DNA of 64,000 bases. Origin: DASYQD01 sp036005845. Its GTDB lineage: Bacteria > Acidobacteriota > Thermoanaerobaculia > Multivoradales > JAIOJS01. The stretch lies in contig DASYQD010000016.1 in the NCBI GenBank assembly GCA_036005845.1, forward strand, positions 1 through 64,000, read 5' to 3'. A program made the translations under genes and the position numbers. Numbering within the stretch: the first letter of the stretch is position 1; the number at the start of each line of letters is the position of its first letter. This document shows positions 24,232 to 34,800 of this stretch, piece by piece. The notes beneath the pieces are model-generated. The model made no database searches. It was not told where the DNA came from and worked only from the letters and a program-made list of their open reading frames with translations.

Positions 24232-27200
24232 ATGCAGTTGCGGCACCGTTTCAGTCGGAGCTCATCATCAAGTTCGCTGGCGCTGGCCATCGCCGTAGTC
24301 GGTGCCCTGGCGGCTCGGCGCGCACCCGCGCAGCCGCCGCCCACCGCGAGCCAGGGCGCGGCGACGAGCGCCCCCGAGCTGCGCCTCGGCGACGCCATCC
24401 ATGATCCAGCGCCGCTCGCCGAACGGCTGAAGCTGCGGCTCGACCCCGCCGCGCCCGACTACCGCGGCAGCGCCGAGATCGACCTCCGCGTGCCGGCGCC
24501 GACGGCGCGCATCCGCCTCCACGCCGAGGAGATGGATCTCTCGAACGTCAGCGTGCGGCCGCGCGCGGGCGGCGAGCCCGTGCACCTCCAGGCGCGCCCG
24601 CTGCAGGACGGCATCGTCGAGCTCCAGGCGGCCCGCGCCCTCGCCGCCGGCGACTACGTGCTCGCGCTCGACTTCCACCAGGAGTACGACGCGCACTCGG
24701 TGGGCATCTACCACGTCGAGGCCGACGGCAAGCACTACGTGTTCACGCAGCTCGAATCCGCCGACGCACGGCACAGCTTCCCGTGCTGGGACGAGCCGGA
24801 GTTCAAGATCCCGTGGACTCTCGAGCTGGCGGTGCCCGCCGGCCTCGTCGCCGCGACCAACTCCTCGGCGGTATCGACGACCGTCGAAGAGGCCGGCTGG
24901 CAGACGGTGCGCTTCGCGAAGACCCCGGCGCTGCCGAGCTACCTCGTCGCCATCGCCGTGGGCCCGTTCGACGTCGTCGACGTCCCGGGCCTGTCGGTGC
25001 CCGGCCGCATCCTCGCGCCGGCGGGCCAGGGTCAGCTCGCATCCCTGGCGCGCGAGGTCGAGCCGGCGCTGCTCGCCGGGCTCGAGCGCTGGTTCGGGCA
25101 GAAGTACCCGTTCGACAAGCTCGACCTCGTGGCGGTGCCGGAGTTCTGGCCGGGCGCGATGGAGAACCCGGGCCTCATCACCTTCGCCGACCGCATCCTG
25201 TTGGCGCCGGCGCAGGGCGCCAGCGCCGCCGACCGCCGCGCCCTCGCCACCGTGCTCACTCACGAGATGGCGCACATGTGGTTCGGCGACCTGGTGACGA
25301 TGAAGTGGTGGGACGACCTGTGGCTCAACGAGTCGTTCGCCGACTGGATGGGCAACCGCGTCTCCGACCAGGTTTTCCCGGCGCTCGGCATCGCCGCCGA
25401 CGAGCTCGGCGGCGTGCAGGCGATCCTCGACGCCGACGCGCGTCCCAGCGCCCCCGCCGTCCGCCAGCCCGTCGCACGCGCCGGCGATGCGCTGGGCAAC
25501 GTCGGCATCGCCTACGCCAAGGGCCGCGCGGTGCTCGGCATGGTGGAGCGCTGGCTCGGCGCCGACACCTTTCAGCGCGGCGTGCGCAGCTATCTGAAGG
25601 CGCACGCGCGCGGCAACGCCACCGGCGAAGACCTGTGGGGCGCCCTCGGCAAAGCCGCGGCATCCGGTCAACAACAGAGGCGCGACGTGTCGGCCGTGAT
25701 GCGCGGCTTCCTCGACCAGCCTGGTTACCCGCTGATCGGGGTCGAGGTCGTCGACGCGAAGGCCGGCCGGATCGAGCTGTCGCAGTCGCGCTTCCACGCC
25801 GCCGGCGTCGAGGTGCCGGCGCAGCGCTGGCAGGTGCCGATCGCCCTCAAGTGGTTCGACGGCAAGGCGGTGCGCACGCGCGAGGTGCTCCTCGACCGCG
25901 AGCGGCAGACGGTGGAGCTCGGCTCTCCCGTCGCCTGGGTGTTCCCCGACGCCGGCGCCGCCGGCTACTACCGCTGGAAGTTGCCGGGTCCGGCGCTCGC
26001 CGCGCTGGCGGCGGAGGCGCCGGCGCGTCTCGACGTCGTCGAGCGCATCGCGCTGCTCGGCAACGCCGGCGGCCTGCTCGATGCCGGCATGCTCGGCGGC
26101 GACGACTACCTGCGCATCCTCGGCGCCGCGGTCGGCGATCCCGACCCCGCGGTCGTCGGCGCCGCGCTCGAAGGGTTGTCGAAGGTCGAGCTGGCCTTCG
26201 TCACGCCGGAGCTGCGCGAGCCGTTCGCCGCCTACGTGCGACGCACGGTGGGGCCGGCGCTCGCCCGCGTCGGCAATCTTCCGCAGAGCGGCGAGCCCGA
26301 AGCGATCGCGCTGCTGCGGCCGCAGCTCCTCACCTGGCTCGCGGAGACCGGTCGCGATCCCGCCGTGCGCGCGTTCGCGAAGGAGCAGGCCGACGCCTAT
26401 CTCGCCGACCCCAAGTCGGTGCCCGCCGACGTCGCCGGGGTCATGCTGCGCCTCGCCGCGCTCGACGGCGACGCGGCGCGTTTCGAGACCTACCGCCAGC
26501 GCTTCGAAGCGGCGAAGGACCCGGGCGAGCGCTCGCGGTTCCTGCGCGCGCTGGGCGGGTTCGAGAGGCCCGAGCTGGTGCAGCGCGCGCTCGACTACGT
26601 GCTCACCGGACCGCTGCGCGATCGCGACATCGGCACCATCCCCGCCGTTCTGCGCGGCAGGCCAGAGCTCGCCGACGCGGTGTTCGCCTGGACGCGCGAC
26701 CATTGGCCGGCGATCGTCGCCCGCACGCCGCCCGAGCTGGTGCCGTTCTACGTTTCGGTCGCCGGCGGCTGCTCGGCCGAGAGGCTGGCCGCGGCGCGCG
26801 AGCTCTTCGGCGCGCCGGAGCGCAGCACGCCGCAGCTCCAGGTGCGCCTGTCGCGCGTCGCCGATCAGGTGACGCAGTGCCTGGCGCTGCGCGAGCGCGA
26901 AGGGGCGCGGGTCGCCGCGTTGCTGCGCGGAGAACGTGGTACGGGCCCGGGCACGGCCGCCGCCGCGACAGCACCCGCGCCAGGCGCGGGCGAGGTGCGG
27001 CTCGGCGACGACGTCGTGCCCACCGGCGAGCGGCTGCAGCTCCGCCTCGATCCCGCCCTCACCAACTACAGCGGCACGGCCGAGATCGCGCTCGAGGTCA
27101 AGCGGCCGGCGCGCTCGTTCGCCTTCCACGCCGAGGAGATGGAGCTCGGTGCGCTGTCGCTGCGGCGCGTCGATGGCGACGAGCGCGTGCCGGTCGAAGC

Positions 27201-29571
27201 CGCACCCACCATCGACGACCTCGTCGAGGTCACCGCCGCACAGCCGCTGGCGCCCGGCCGCTACACGCTGCGCGTCGACTTCCGCAACGACTACGGCACG
27301 CGCACCGCCGGCCTCTACCGCGCCGTGGTCGACGGCAAGTCGTACCTCTTCACCGACTTCGAGACCGTCGACGCGCGCGAGGCGTTTCCCTGCTTCGACG
27401 AGCCCGGCTTCAAGTTGCCCTGGCGCCTGGAGCTCACCGTGCCGGCGGGCCAGCTCGCGGCCGCCAACGCGCCCGTGGAGTCGATGCAGGCGAGCGAAGC
27501 CGGCTGGGAGAAGCTGACCTTCGCCGCCACGCCGCCGCTGCCGAGCTACCTCGTCGCCTTCACCGTCGGCCCGTTCGACGTCGTCGAGGTGCCCGGCACG
27601 TCGATCCCGACGCGCATCCTCACCGTCGCCGGCCAGGGGAAGAACGCCGCGATGGCGCGCGAGTCGACGGCGCCGCTGCTGGCCGCGCTCGAGCGCTGGT
27701 TCGGCCAGCGCTATCCGTTCGCCAAGCTCGACTTCGTCGCCGTCCCCGAGTACGGCAGCGGCGCGATGGAGAACCCCGGGCTCATCACCTACCTCGACCG
27801 CATCCTGCTCACCTCGCCGGAGGGCGCCAGCCTCGCCGCGCGCAACCGCTTCGCCGACGTCGCCGCGCACGAGATGTCGCACATGTGGTTCGGCGACCTG
27901 GTGACGATGAAGTGGTGGGACGACCTCTGGCTCAACGAGGGCTTCGCCGACTGGCTGGGGCCAAAGGTCGCCGACGAGGTCTATCCCGAGCTCGGCGTCG
28001 GCAGCGACATGCTGGCCTCGATCCAGGGCACGCTGTCGAGCGACGCGCGGCCGAGCGCGCCGGCGGTGCGGCGGCCCGTGCCGCGCGCCAAGGACGTGTT
28101 CAGCAACGTCGACCTCACCTACGCCAAGGGGCGCGCGGTCCTGGGCATGGTCGAGCAGTGGCTGGGGCCGGAGACCTTCCGGCGCGGCATCCAGGCCTAC
28201 GTGAAGGCGCACGCCGGCGGTAACGCCACGGCCGCCGACCTCTGGCAGGCGCTGGAGCAGGCGTCGGGCAAGGACGTGGCGGCGGTGATGGGCTCGTTCC
28301 TCGACAAGCCCGGCTTCCCGCTGCTCACCGTCGACGTGGTGGACCCGGCGCGCGGCATCGTCGACATCGCGCAGCGGCGCTTCGTCGCGGTGGGCTCGCA
28401 GGCCGGGCCCGAGAGCTGGCAGGTGCCGGTGGTGCTCGCGTGGTCCAACGGCGCGAAGCGGCAGACACGGCCGCTGCTGCTTACGGAGGCAAAGCAGCGC
28501 ATCGACCTCGGCGGTCCGGTGACCTGGCTCTTCCCCAACGCCGGCGGGCAGGGCTACTACCGCTGGACGCTGCCGCCGGCGATGCTCGCCGATCTCGCGG
28601 CGCACGCCACCGAGCGGCTCACGGAGCAGGAGCGCATCGCGCTCCTCGGCAACGTCGCCGGGCTGCTCGACGGCGGCGAGATCGGCGGCGACGAGTACCT
28701 GCGCGTGCTCGCCGCCGCGGCGGCGGACCCGGACCCGCACGTGCTGGAGAGCGTGCTCTCGGGCCTCGAGCGGGTGGAGACGGCGTTCGTCACCGATGCG
28801 CTGCGCGAGTCCTTCGCGGGCTACGTGCGGCGCACGCTGCGGCCGGCGCTCGACCGCATCGGCGAGCTGCCGCCTGGGTCCGCCGGCAATAGCGCGCTGA
28901 CGCGCGCGGGCGAGCCGGCGGCGGTCGGCCTGCTGCGACCGAAGCTGCTCGCCTGGCTGGGCGACGAGGGTCGCGATCCCGAGGTGCGGGCGCTCGGCCA
29001 ACGGCTCGCACGCGAGTACATGGAGCGGCCGGCAGCGGTCGACCCCGGCCTCGTCTCGACGGCGCTCGTGCTCGCCGCGCTCGACGGCGACGCGGCGCTC
29101 TTCGACACCTACCGCGCGCGCTTCGAAGCGGCGACCAGCTCCGAGGAGCGCGGCCGCTTCCTCGGCGCCCTCGGCCGCTTCGGCAGCCCCGAGCTTGCGC
29201 AGCGCGCGCTCGCCTACACGTTGAGCGGACCGCTGCGCCCGCAGGAGCTGCGCACGGTGGCGTTCGCGATGAGCACCGACGACGCCCGCCGCGAGCAGGC
29301 CTTCGACTGGGTGCGCGCCAACTGGACGCCGCTCGTGCAGCGGCTGCCGCCCGACCGCATCGCCTCGCTCACCCGCTTCGCCGGCGGCTGCTCGGCGGAG
29401 CGGCTGGCCGCAGGCCGCGCCTTCTTCCTCGCGCCCGAGCGGCGCACCGACGCCATCGCCGCCCAAGTGGCGCGCGTCGGCGACCAGGTGGCCGAGTGCG
29501 TGGCGTTACGCGCGCGCGAGGGCACGAAGGTGGCCGCGTGGTTGTCCCAAGCCATGGGCTCCACGCCGTGA
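24232..29571 (+). CDS. Exported double M1 aminopeptidase (two complete M1 modules in one chain)
   Basis: 1779 residues from ATG 24232 with GAGGAG 7 nt upstream. Signal segment SLALAIAVVGALAARRAPAQ. Module 1 (about 45-890) has GAMEN at 308-312 and HEMAHMWFGDLVTMKWWDDLWLNES with ligands His344, His348 and Glu367. Module 2 (from about 920) repeats the full plan, with GAMEN at 1177-1181 and HEMSH with His1213, His1217 and Glu1236, then the helical ERAP1-like C-terminal part. A Gly/Ala/Pro linker near 900 separates them. Both active sites look intact. Removes N-terminal amino acids from peptides in the periplasm or outside. The two modules are similar through the C-terminal helical repeats, so this is a tandem duplication. 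uppP starts at its stop. Confidence 0.92.
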   Translation: MQLRHRFSRSSSSSSLALAIAVVGALAARRAPAQPPPTASQGAATSAPELRLGDAIHDPAPLAERLKLRLDPAAPDYRGSAEIDLRVPAPTARIRLHAEEMDLSNVSVRPRAGGEPVHLQARPLQDGIVELQAARALAAGDYVLALDFHQEYDAHSVGIYHVEADGKHYVFTQLESADARHSFPCWDEPEFKIPWTLELAVPAGLVAATNSSAVSTTVEEAGWQTVRFAKTPALPSYLVAIAVGPFDVVDVPGLSVPGRILAPAGQGQLASLAREVEPALLAGLERWFGQKYPFDKLDLVAVPEFWPGAMENPGLITFADRILLAPAQGASAADRRALATVLTHEMAHMWFGDLVTMKWWDDLWLNESFADWMGNRVSDQVFPALGIAADELGGVQAILDADARPSAPAVRQPVARAGDALGNVGIAYAKGRAVLGMVERWLGADTFQRGVRSYLKAHARGNATGEDLWGALGKAAASGQQQRRDVSAVMRGFLDQPGYPLIGVEVVDAKAGRIELSQSRFHAAGVEVPAQRWQVPIALKWFDGKAVRTREVLLDRERQTVELGSPVAWVFPDAGAAGYYRWKLPGPALAALAAEAPARLDVVERIALLGNAGGLLDAGMLGGDDYLRILGAAVGDPDPAVVGAALEGLSKVELAFVTPELREPFAAYVRRTVGPALARVGNLPQSGEPEAIALLRPQLLTWLAETGRDPAVRAFAKEQADAYLADPKSVPADVAGVMLRLAALDGDAARFETYRQRFEAAKDPGERSRFLRALGGFERPELVQRALDYVLTGPLRDRDIGTIPAVLRGRPELADAVFAWTRDHWPAIVARTPPELVPFYVSVAGGCSAERLAAARELFGAPERSTPQLQVRLSRVADQVTQCLALREREGARVAALLRGERGTGPGTAAAATAPAPGAGEVRLGDDVVPTGERLQLRLDPALTNYSGTAEIALEVKRPARSFAFHAEEMELGALSLRRVDGDERVPVEAAPTIDDLVEVTAAQPLAPGRYTLRVDFRNDYGTRTAGLYRAVVDGKSYLFTDFETVDAREAFPCFDEPGFKLPWRLELTVPAGQLAAANAPVESMQASEAGWEKLTFAATPPLPSYLVAFTVGPFDVVEVPGTSIPTRILTVAGQGKNAAMARESTAPLLAALERWFGQRYPFAKLDFVAVPEYGSGAMENPGLITYLDRILLTSPEGASLAARNRFADVAAHEMSHMWFGDLVTMKWWDDLWLNEGFADWLGPKVADEVYPELGVGSDMLASIQGTLSSDARPSAPAVRRPVPRAKDVFSNVDLTYAKGRAVLGMVEQWLGPETFRRGIQAYVKAHAGGNATAADLWQALEQASGKDVAAVMGSFLDKPGFPLLTVDVVDPARGIVDIAQRRFVAVGSQAGPESWQVPVVLAWSNGAKRQTRPLLLTEAKQRIDLGGPVTWLFPNAGGQGYYRWTLPPAMLADLAAHATERLTEQERIALLGNVAGLLDGGEIGGDEYLRVLAAAAADPDPHVLESVLSGLERVETAFVTDALRESFAGYVRRTLRPALDRIGELPPGSAGNSALTRAGEPAAVGLLRPKLLAWLGDEGRDPEVRALGQRLAREYMERPAAVDPGLVSTALVLAALDGDAALFDTYRARFEAATSSEERGRFLGALGRFGSPELAQRALAYTLSGPLRPQELRTVAFAMSTDDARREQAFDWVRANWTPLVQRLPPDRIASLTRFAGGCSAERLAAGRAFFLAPERRTDAIAAQVARVGDQVAECVALRAREGTKVAAWLSQAMGSTP

Positions 29572-30371
29572 CCGCGCTCCAGGCCATCGTCCTCGCCGTC
29601 GTGCAGGGTCTCACGGAGTTCCTGCCGGTCAGCTCATCCGCGCACTTGATCCTCGTACCGCGCTTCCTCGGTTGGCCGGACCAAGGGCAGGTGTTCGATC
29701 TCGCGACGCACATCGGCAGCCTGATCGCGGTGTTGGTTTACTTCCGCCAGGAGTTGATGGAGTTGCTCGCCGCCGTGCCTCGCCTGTTCTCGCGCGAGGC
29801 CGTGCGCTTCGGCAGCGAGCCGGCGCTGCTCTTCAACCTCGGCATCGGCACCATCCCCGCCGCGATCGCCGGACTGCTCTTCGCTCACTTCGTGGCCAAC
29901 GGCGCGCGCGATCCGCATCTGATCGCGTGGACGACGCTGATCTTCGGGCTGCTGCTTGGGGTCGCCGATTGGATGGGGCGCGGCCAACGCGACGAGCACC
30001 AGGTGAGCTGGCCGCAGGCGTTGCTCATTGGCTTCTTCCAAGCCATCGCGCTGCTGCCCGGCACCTCGCGGTCGGGCGCCACGATCACCGCCGGCCGCTT
30101 CACCGGCCTTTCGCGCCCGGGCGCCGCGCGTTTCTCGTTCCTGCTCTCGGTGCCCGTGGGCCTGCTGGTCACCGCGAAAGAAGGGCTCGATCTGCTGCAC
30201 GGTGAGGGCGCCCGCATCGGCACGCTGCCGCTGGTGCTCGGCTTCACCGTCTCGGCGATCACCTCGTTCGTCGTGATCGCGTGGCTGCTGCGCTTCCTGC
30301 AGCGGCGCAGCCTGCTCGTCTTCGTGGTCTATCGCGTGCTGCTGGCGGTGCTGCTCTTCGTCTGGTTCTAA
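29568..30371 (+). CDS. uppP: Undecaprenyl-diphosphatase UppP/BacA
   Basis: 267 residues from GTG 29568, overlapping the stop of the M1 gene (GTGA); longer in-frame starts lie inside that gene. Inner-membrane enzyme that removes a phosphate from undecaprenyl diphosphate to recycle the cell-wall lipid carrier. Motifs: LAVVQGLTEFLPVSSSAHL with the conserved Glu and SSSAHL, and LLPGTSRSGATITAGR with the PGxSRSG motif; eight hydrophobic segments. Length is normal for BacA. The 3' end overlaps the convergent regulator gene by 4 nt. The coupling to an exported peptidase gene has no clear functional link. Confidence 0.93.
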   Translation: MTALQAIVLAVVQGLTEFLPVSSSAHLILVPRFLGWPDQGQVFDLATHIGSLIAVLVYFRQELMELLAAVPRLFSREAVRFGSEPALLFNLGIGTIPAAIAGLLFAHFVANGARDPHLIAWTTLIFGLLLGVADWMGRGQRDEHQVSWPQALLIGFFQAIALLPGTSRSGATITAGRFTGLSRPGAARFSFLLSVPVGLLVTAKEGLDLLHGEGARIGTLPLVLGFTVSAITSFVVIAWLLRFLQRRSLLVFVVYRVLLAVLLFVWF

Positions 30372-31009
30372 GGCAGCAGCCCGCGCCGCGCCGCGTAGCG
30401 CACCAGCTCCGCGGTGTTGTGCACGTCGAGCTTTTCCATCAAGCGCGTACGGTGGTTCTCCGCCGTCTTCGGCGAGATCCCCAGCTCCTTCGCCACTTCC
30501 TTGGTCGTCTTGCCGTCGACCACCAGGTGGAAGACCTCGCGCTCGCGCGCGGTCAGCGTGCCGTAGGGGTCCTGGGCGCTGCCCTCGGGGTGCCGGTACT
30601 GCTCGGCGAGCACGCGCGCCGCGTACGGTCCGAAGTAGCCGTGGCCGCGCGCCAGCGCGCGCACCGCCGCGAGCAGCTCACCGGCCGCGCTGTCTTTGAC
30701 CAGATAGCCGCTGGCACCGGCGCGCACCAGGTGGACGACGTACTCCTCCTCCTCGTGCATCGTCAGCACGAGCACGCGCACCTTCGGCGCCTCCTGGCGG
30801 ATGCGGCGCACGGCTTCGAGACCCGACAGCCGCGGCATGCCGATGTCGAGCACCGCCACGTCGGGATGTGTCTGCAACGCCTTCTCGACCGCCTCCAACC
30901 CGTCGCTCGCCTGCGCCACCACCTCGCAGTCGCCGCCCGCCTCGAGCAGGCTGACGACGCCCTGCCGCACGATCGTGTGGTCGTCGGCCACCAGCACGCG
31001 GATCGTCAC
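30368..31009 (-). CDS. NarL/FixJ-type response regulator
   Basis: 213 residues from GTG 31009, preceded by GGAGGTGGCG and overlapping the histidine kinase stop (GTGA). Receiver domain with VADDH, phospho-acceptor Asp55 (VAVLDIGMPRLSG), and SGYLVKDSAAGELLAAV; C-terminal LuxR-type helix-turn-helix LTAREREVFHLVVDGKTTKEVAKELGISPKTAENHRTRLMEKL. It is the last gene of the FHA-kinase-HK-regulator operon, so it is the likely DNA-binding output. A longer in-frame reading reaching upstream is out of the kinase's coding frame and is not real. Confidence 0.92.
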   Translation of the reverse strand: MTIRVLVADDHTIVRQGVVSLLEAGGDCEVVAQASDGLEAVEKALQTHPDVAVLDIGMPRLSGLEAVRRIRQEAPKVRVLVLTMHEEEEYVVHLVRAGASGYLVKDSAAGELLAAVRALARGHGYFGPYAARVLAEQYRHPEGSAQDPYGTLTAREREVFHLVVDGKTTKEVAKELGISPKTAENHRTRLMEKLDVHNTAELVRYAARRGLLP

Positions 31010-31860
31010 CCGCCACCTCCGTCTTCTTCTTCCGCTTCGGCGCACGGCACGCGCGCCACGATACGCGTGCCCTTGCCCGGCCGCGAGCCGATGTCGATGC
31101 GGCCGCCGAACAGCTCGACGCGGTCGCGCATGCCGCGCAGGCCGGAGCCGTCGCCTTCCGGCGCGTTGGGATCGAAGCCCTTGCCGTCGTCGGCGACGAC
31201 GAGCTCGAGCTGGCCGCCCTCGCAGCGCGCCCACACCTGCGCCCGGCCGGCGCCGGCGTGCTTGCCGACGTTGTTCAGCCCTTCCTGCACGACGCGATAG
31301 GCGAGCGTCTCGAGGTCTGGCGGCAGGCGACGGTCGATGCCGACGAGATCGACCTCCAGCGCCAGCCCGGTGCGCTCCGAGAAGGTGCGGGTGAGCCAGC
31401 GCAAGGCGGGTTCCAAGCCGAGATCGTCGAGGATCTGCGGCCGCAGCAGCCGCGACAGCTCGCGCGTCTCGTGGAGCGCCTGCGCCGCCAGCTCGGCGGC
31501 ATCGCGCAGCCGCGTGCGCGCCGCGGCCGGCAGCTCGCTGGCCGACTGCTCGACGACGTCGAGCTGCTGCTTGAGCGCGGTGAGCGTCTGGCCGATGCCG
31601 TCGTGGAGGTCGCGGGCGAGGCGGCGCCGCTCCGCCTCCTGGACGTTCCACACCGAGCGCGCGAGGCCGCGGAAGCGGCGCTCGCCGGCGACCAGCTCGC
31701 CGAAGAGCTTCTCGTTCTGGCGCGTGATCTCGCGCAGGCTCGCGGCGAGCAGCTCGACGCGGTCGCTCGCCTCGAGCGCCGGCTCCGGCGGGCGCACGAC
31801 CGTCGCCTCCTCCCAGTCCGCGGCGGGCGGCGGATCAACCGGTGGGATTCGCGACGGCAA
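31006..31860 (-). CDS. NarL-type sensor histidine kinase (HisKA_3), soluble
   Basis: 284 residues from TTG 31860, picked because CGGAGG lies 9 nt upstream; an ATG at 31884 is an alternative. A short coiled stretch (RVELLAASLREITRQNEKLFGELV) precedes the HisKA_3 dimerisation box RRRLARDLHDGIGQTLTALKQQ with His86, then ELSRLLRPQILDDLGLEPAL and the ATPase domain (GLNNVGKHA, VVADDGKGFD, GSGLRGMRDRVELFGG). No membrane segment or sensor domain, so its input must come from a partner, most likely the preceding Ser/Thr kinase-TPR protein with which it overlaps by 26 nt. Confidence 0.87.
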   Translation of the reverse strand: MPSRIPPVDPPPAADWEEATVVRPPEPALEASDRVELLAASLREITRQNEKLFGELVAGERRFRGLARSVWNVQEAERRRLARDLHDGIGQTLTALKQQLDVVEQSASELPAAARTRLRDAAELAAQALHETRELSRLLRPQILDDLGLEPALRWLTRTFSERTGLALEVDLVGIDRRLPPDLETLAYRVVQEGLNNVGKHAGAGRAQVWARCEGGQLELVVADDGKGFDPNAPEGDGSGLRGMRDRVELFGGRIDIGSRPGKGTRIVARVPCAEAEEEDGGGG

Positions 31861-34800
31861 GGTCGCGCACCTCCGTGAGCGCATCGAAGGTCTGCCGCTG
31901 CGCAGCCGGCAACTCGCGGCGCAGGCGATCGAGCTCGGCCCGCGCCTGCGCCCGCGCCGCGTCGGCGGCAGGCTTCTGGCCGAGCCGGGCCGACGCGTCG
32001 GCGAGCGCCGCCTGCAGGCGCCACGTCTCGCCCCACGCCGGGCCGGTCGGCATCGCGGCGAGACCGTCGCGCGCGGCGGCCGCCGCGTCGGCGGCACGTC
32101 CCCGCGCCAGCTCGGCGCGCGCCAGCGCCGCGTCCGCCTCCAAGCGCAGCGGCACGTCGCCGATCCGCCGTGCCTCGGCCGTCGCGGCGGCGAGGCTCTT
32201 CGCCGCGCCGGCCGCATCGCCTTTGCCCAACGTGGCGAGCGCGCCGCCGAGCCGCGCCTCCAGCCGCAGCACCGGCGTATCGCTCTGCGCCGCTGCCGCG
32301 CCGGCCTTGGCGAAGTCGTCGGCCGCTACCGCGAAGCGGCCCTTCTGCAGCTCGAGCCGGCCGCGCAGCGCCAGCAGGTGCGCGAGCTGCTCGGGGTTGC
32401 CGTCGGCGCCCAGCCACTGCGCCGCCTGGTCGAGCCGCTTCACCGCCGCCGGCCCGTCGCCCAGCGCCAGCAGCGTCTCCGCTTCGAGCAGGCTGAACTC
32501 GATCAGCCCGCGCTGGTCGCCCAGCGGCCGTACCACGTCGAGCGCCTGCCGGTACGAGTCGAGCGCCGCGCCGTAGCGCCCTTGCAGGTAGGCGAGCCTG
32601 CCCAGCGAGCCGTGCGCCGCCGCCGTCGAGTCGGGCATGTCGAGCGAGCGGCTCTCGTCGAGCGCGGCGAGCAGCGACTTCGCGGCCGCCTCCCAGCGCC
32701 CCTGCGCGAGCTGCAGCAGGCCGAGGTTCTGCCGCGCCTGCACGGCGCCCTCCTTGTCGCCGCCCTGTTCGTAGAGGTCGAGCGCCTGCCGCGCGTAGAC
32801 CGAGGCGTTGTCGTATTCGCCGAGCAGGAAGTAGGCGAAGCCGACGTTGTTGTAGCTCTCGGCCAGCGACCGCTTGTCGCCGAGCGCCTCGCGCGCCTGC
32901 AGTCCTTGCCGATACTGATCCAGCGCCAGCCGGTAGTGGCCGCGCTCCTCTTCGAGCACGCCGATCTCGTTGAGCAGGTCCGCGGCGCCGCGCTTGTCGC
33001 CCAGCGATACCAGGAGCTGCCGCGCCTGGGCGATGCGCGCCGCCGCCTCCGCCGAGCGGCCGCGCACGGTGGCGAGCCGCGCCAGGTTGCGCAGCGTCGT
33101 CGCCCAGCCGCGCTTGTCGCCGATCTGCTCGCGCAGCGCTCCAGCCTTGGCGTAGTTGTCCTCCGCCTCGTCGAGGCGGCCGAGCTGTTCGGCACCGACG
33201 CCCATCGCGTTGAGCACGTCGGCCCGGCCCTGCCGGTTCTCGAGCTGGTTCTGGATCACCAGCGCGCGCACCAGGTAGTCGTCGAGCGCCTTGCGCGCAT
33301 CGCCCGACTGGATCGCGTACTTGCCGAGCAGGTACCAGGCGCGGGGGTGCTTGGGGTCGAGCGCGGTGGCGCGCACCAGCGCCGCCTTCGCCTCGTCGAG
33401 CCTGCCGCCTTCGCCGCGGGCGGTGGCTAACGCCACCAAGAGCTCGACGTCGCCGGGGTAGCGCGACACCAGGCCGGCGAGCAGCCGCTCTGCCTCGGCG
33501 GGGTTGCCGTCGAGCAGCGCGCGCCGCGCCTGCACCTCGGTGGCGAGACGTGGCGAGGCGCCCTGCAGGTTCTCGCCGGCGTGCTCGAGCGCGGTGCTCG
33601 CGTCGTCGCCGCGGCCGAGGAGCTGGTAGGCGTCGGCGAGACGCAGCCAGGCCGCGGTGAGCTTCGGCGCAGCCGCGGTGGCCTTCTCCAGCGCGCTCAC
33701 TGCACCGAGCGCGTCGCCTTTGACGAGGCGATCGAGGCCGTCGCCGTAGGCAGCCATCGCTGCTGAGGAAGCGCCCGGTGAGGCACCGGCGGACGCCTGA
33801 GCGGGTCCTTCCGTCGTCGGCACCGCGAGCGCGCGGCGGATGCCGTCGGCGAGCGCGCGCACCGCCGCCGGCAGCTCGCGCGCGCTGGGCGCCACCGCGT
33901 CGAGCGGCGTGCCTCCGCTCGCAAGCTCGGACCCCACGAGCCGCGCCTGCAGCTCGATGCCGCCCCCGACCGACCGCACGCGGCCGGTGACGAGGCGGTC
34001 GGCTTCGAGCAGGTCGCTCACCGTGGCGAGCTGCCGCGCGCCGGAAAGCGCCTCGCCATGCAGGCCGAGGTCCTCGAGGGTGCGGAAGACGCGTAGGCTG
34101 TCGACGGCGCGCAGCTTCGGGCTCTCCGCCAGCTCGGCGGCCAGCATCTCGGCGACGCCGCGGCCGGTCCAGGCGAGCTCGGGGCGGCCGGTCTCGTCGA
34201 CGAGTGGCAGCACCGCGACGGAGGTCACCGGCGCGGCCGCCGCGGCCTTTCCTGGCGCGGCGCCCGCCTTCGCCCCTTCGCCACGCAGCCGCGGCAACAG
34301 GAGCGCGGCACTGATTGTGAGGACGGCGATCCCGGCGACCGCGGCCGCCCGCGGCGCCCACCGCCGCAGCTGCCGCCGCCGCACGCCGGTCAGCAACCCG
34401 CGGCTCGTCGTCTTCGGCGTCTGCGCCTCCTCGAACTCGTCGAGGTCGGCGAGCACCTCCTGCGCCGTCTGGTAGCGCTTCGCCGGGTCGCGCTCGAGCA
34501 GGTGTGCGAGCACGTCGATGACGTGCGGCGGCACCTTGCCGTCGAGGGCGCTCAAGACCGGCGGCGCCACCAGCCGCTGCGCCAGCACCTCGGAGTCGCT
34601 GCCGCCGCGGAAGGGCAGCGCGTCGGCGAGCATCTCGAAGAAGATGATGCCGAGCGTGTAGAGGTCGCTCCTGCCGTCGACCTCCTCGCCGCGCGCCTGC
34701 TCGGGCGACAGGTAGTTGGGCGTGCCCACCACCATGCCGGTGCGGGTGAGCGCGACGCCGCCGAGCGAACGGGCGATGCCGAAGTCGCTGACGAAGGCGT

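Noticed and set aside
24268..29466. Long open frame on the minus strand opposite the M1 gene
   Set aside because: Low-complexity Arg/Glu/His-rich shadow of the double M1 gene; the M1 frame has all catalytic motifs.
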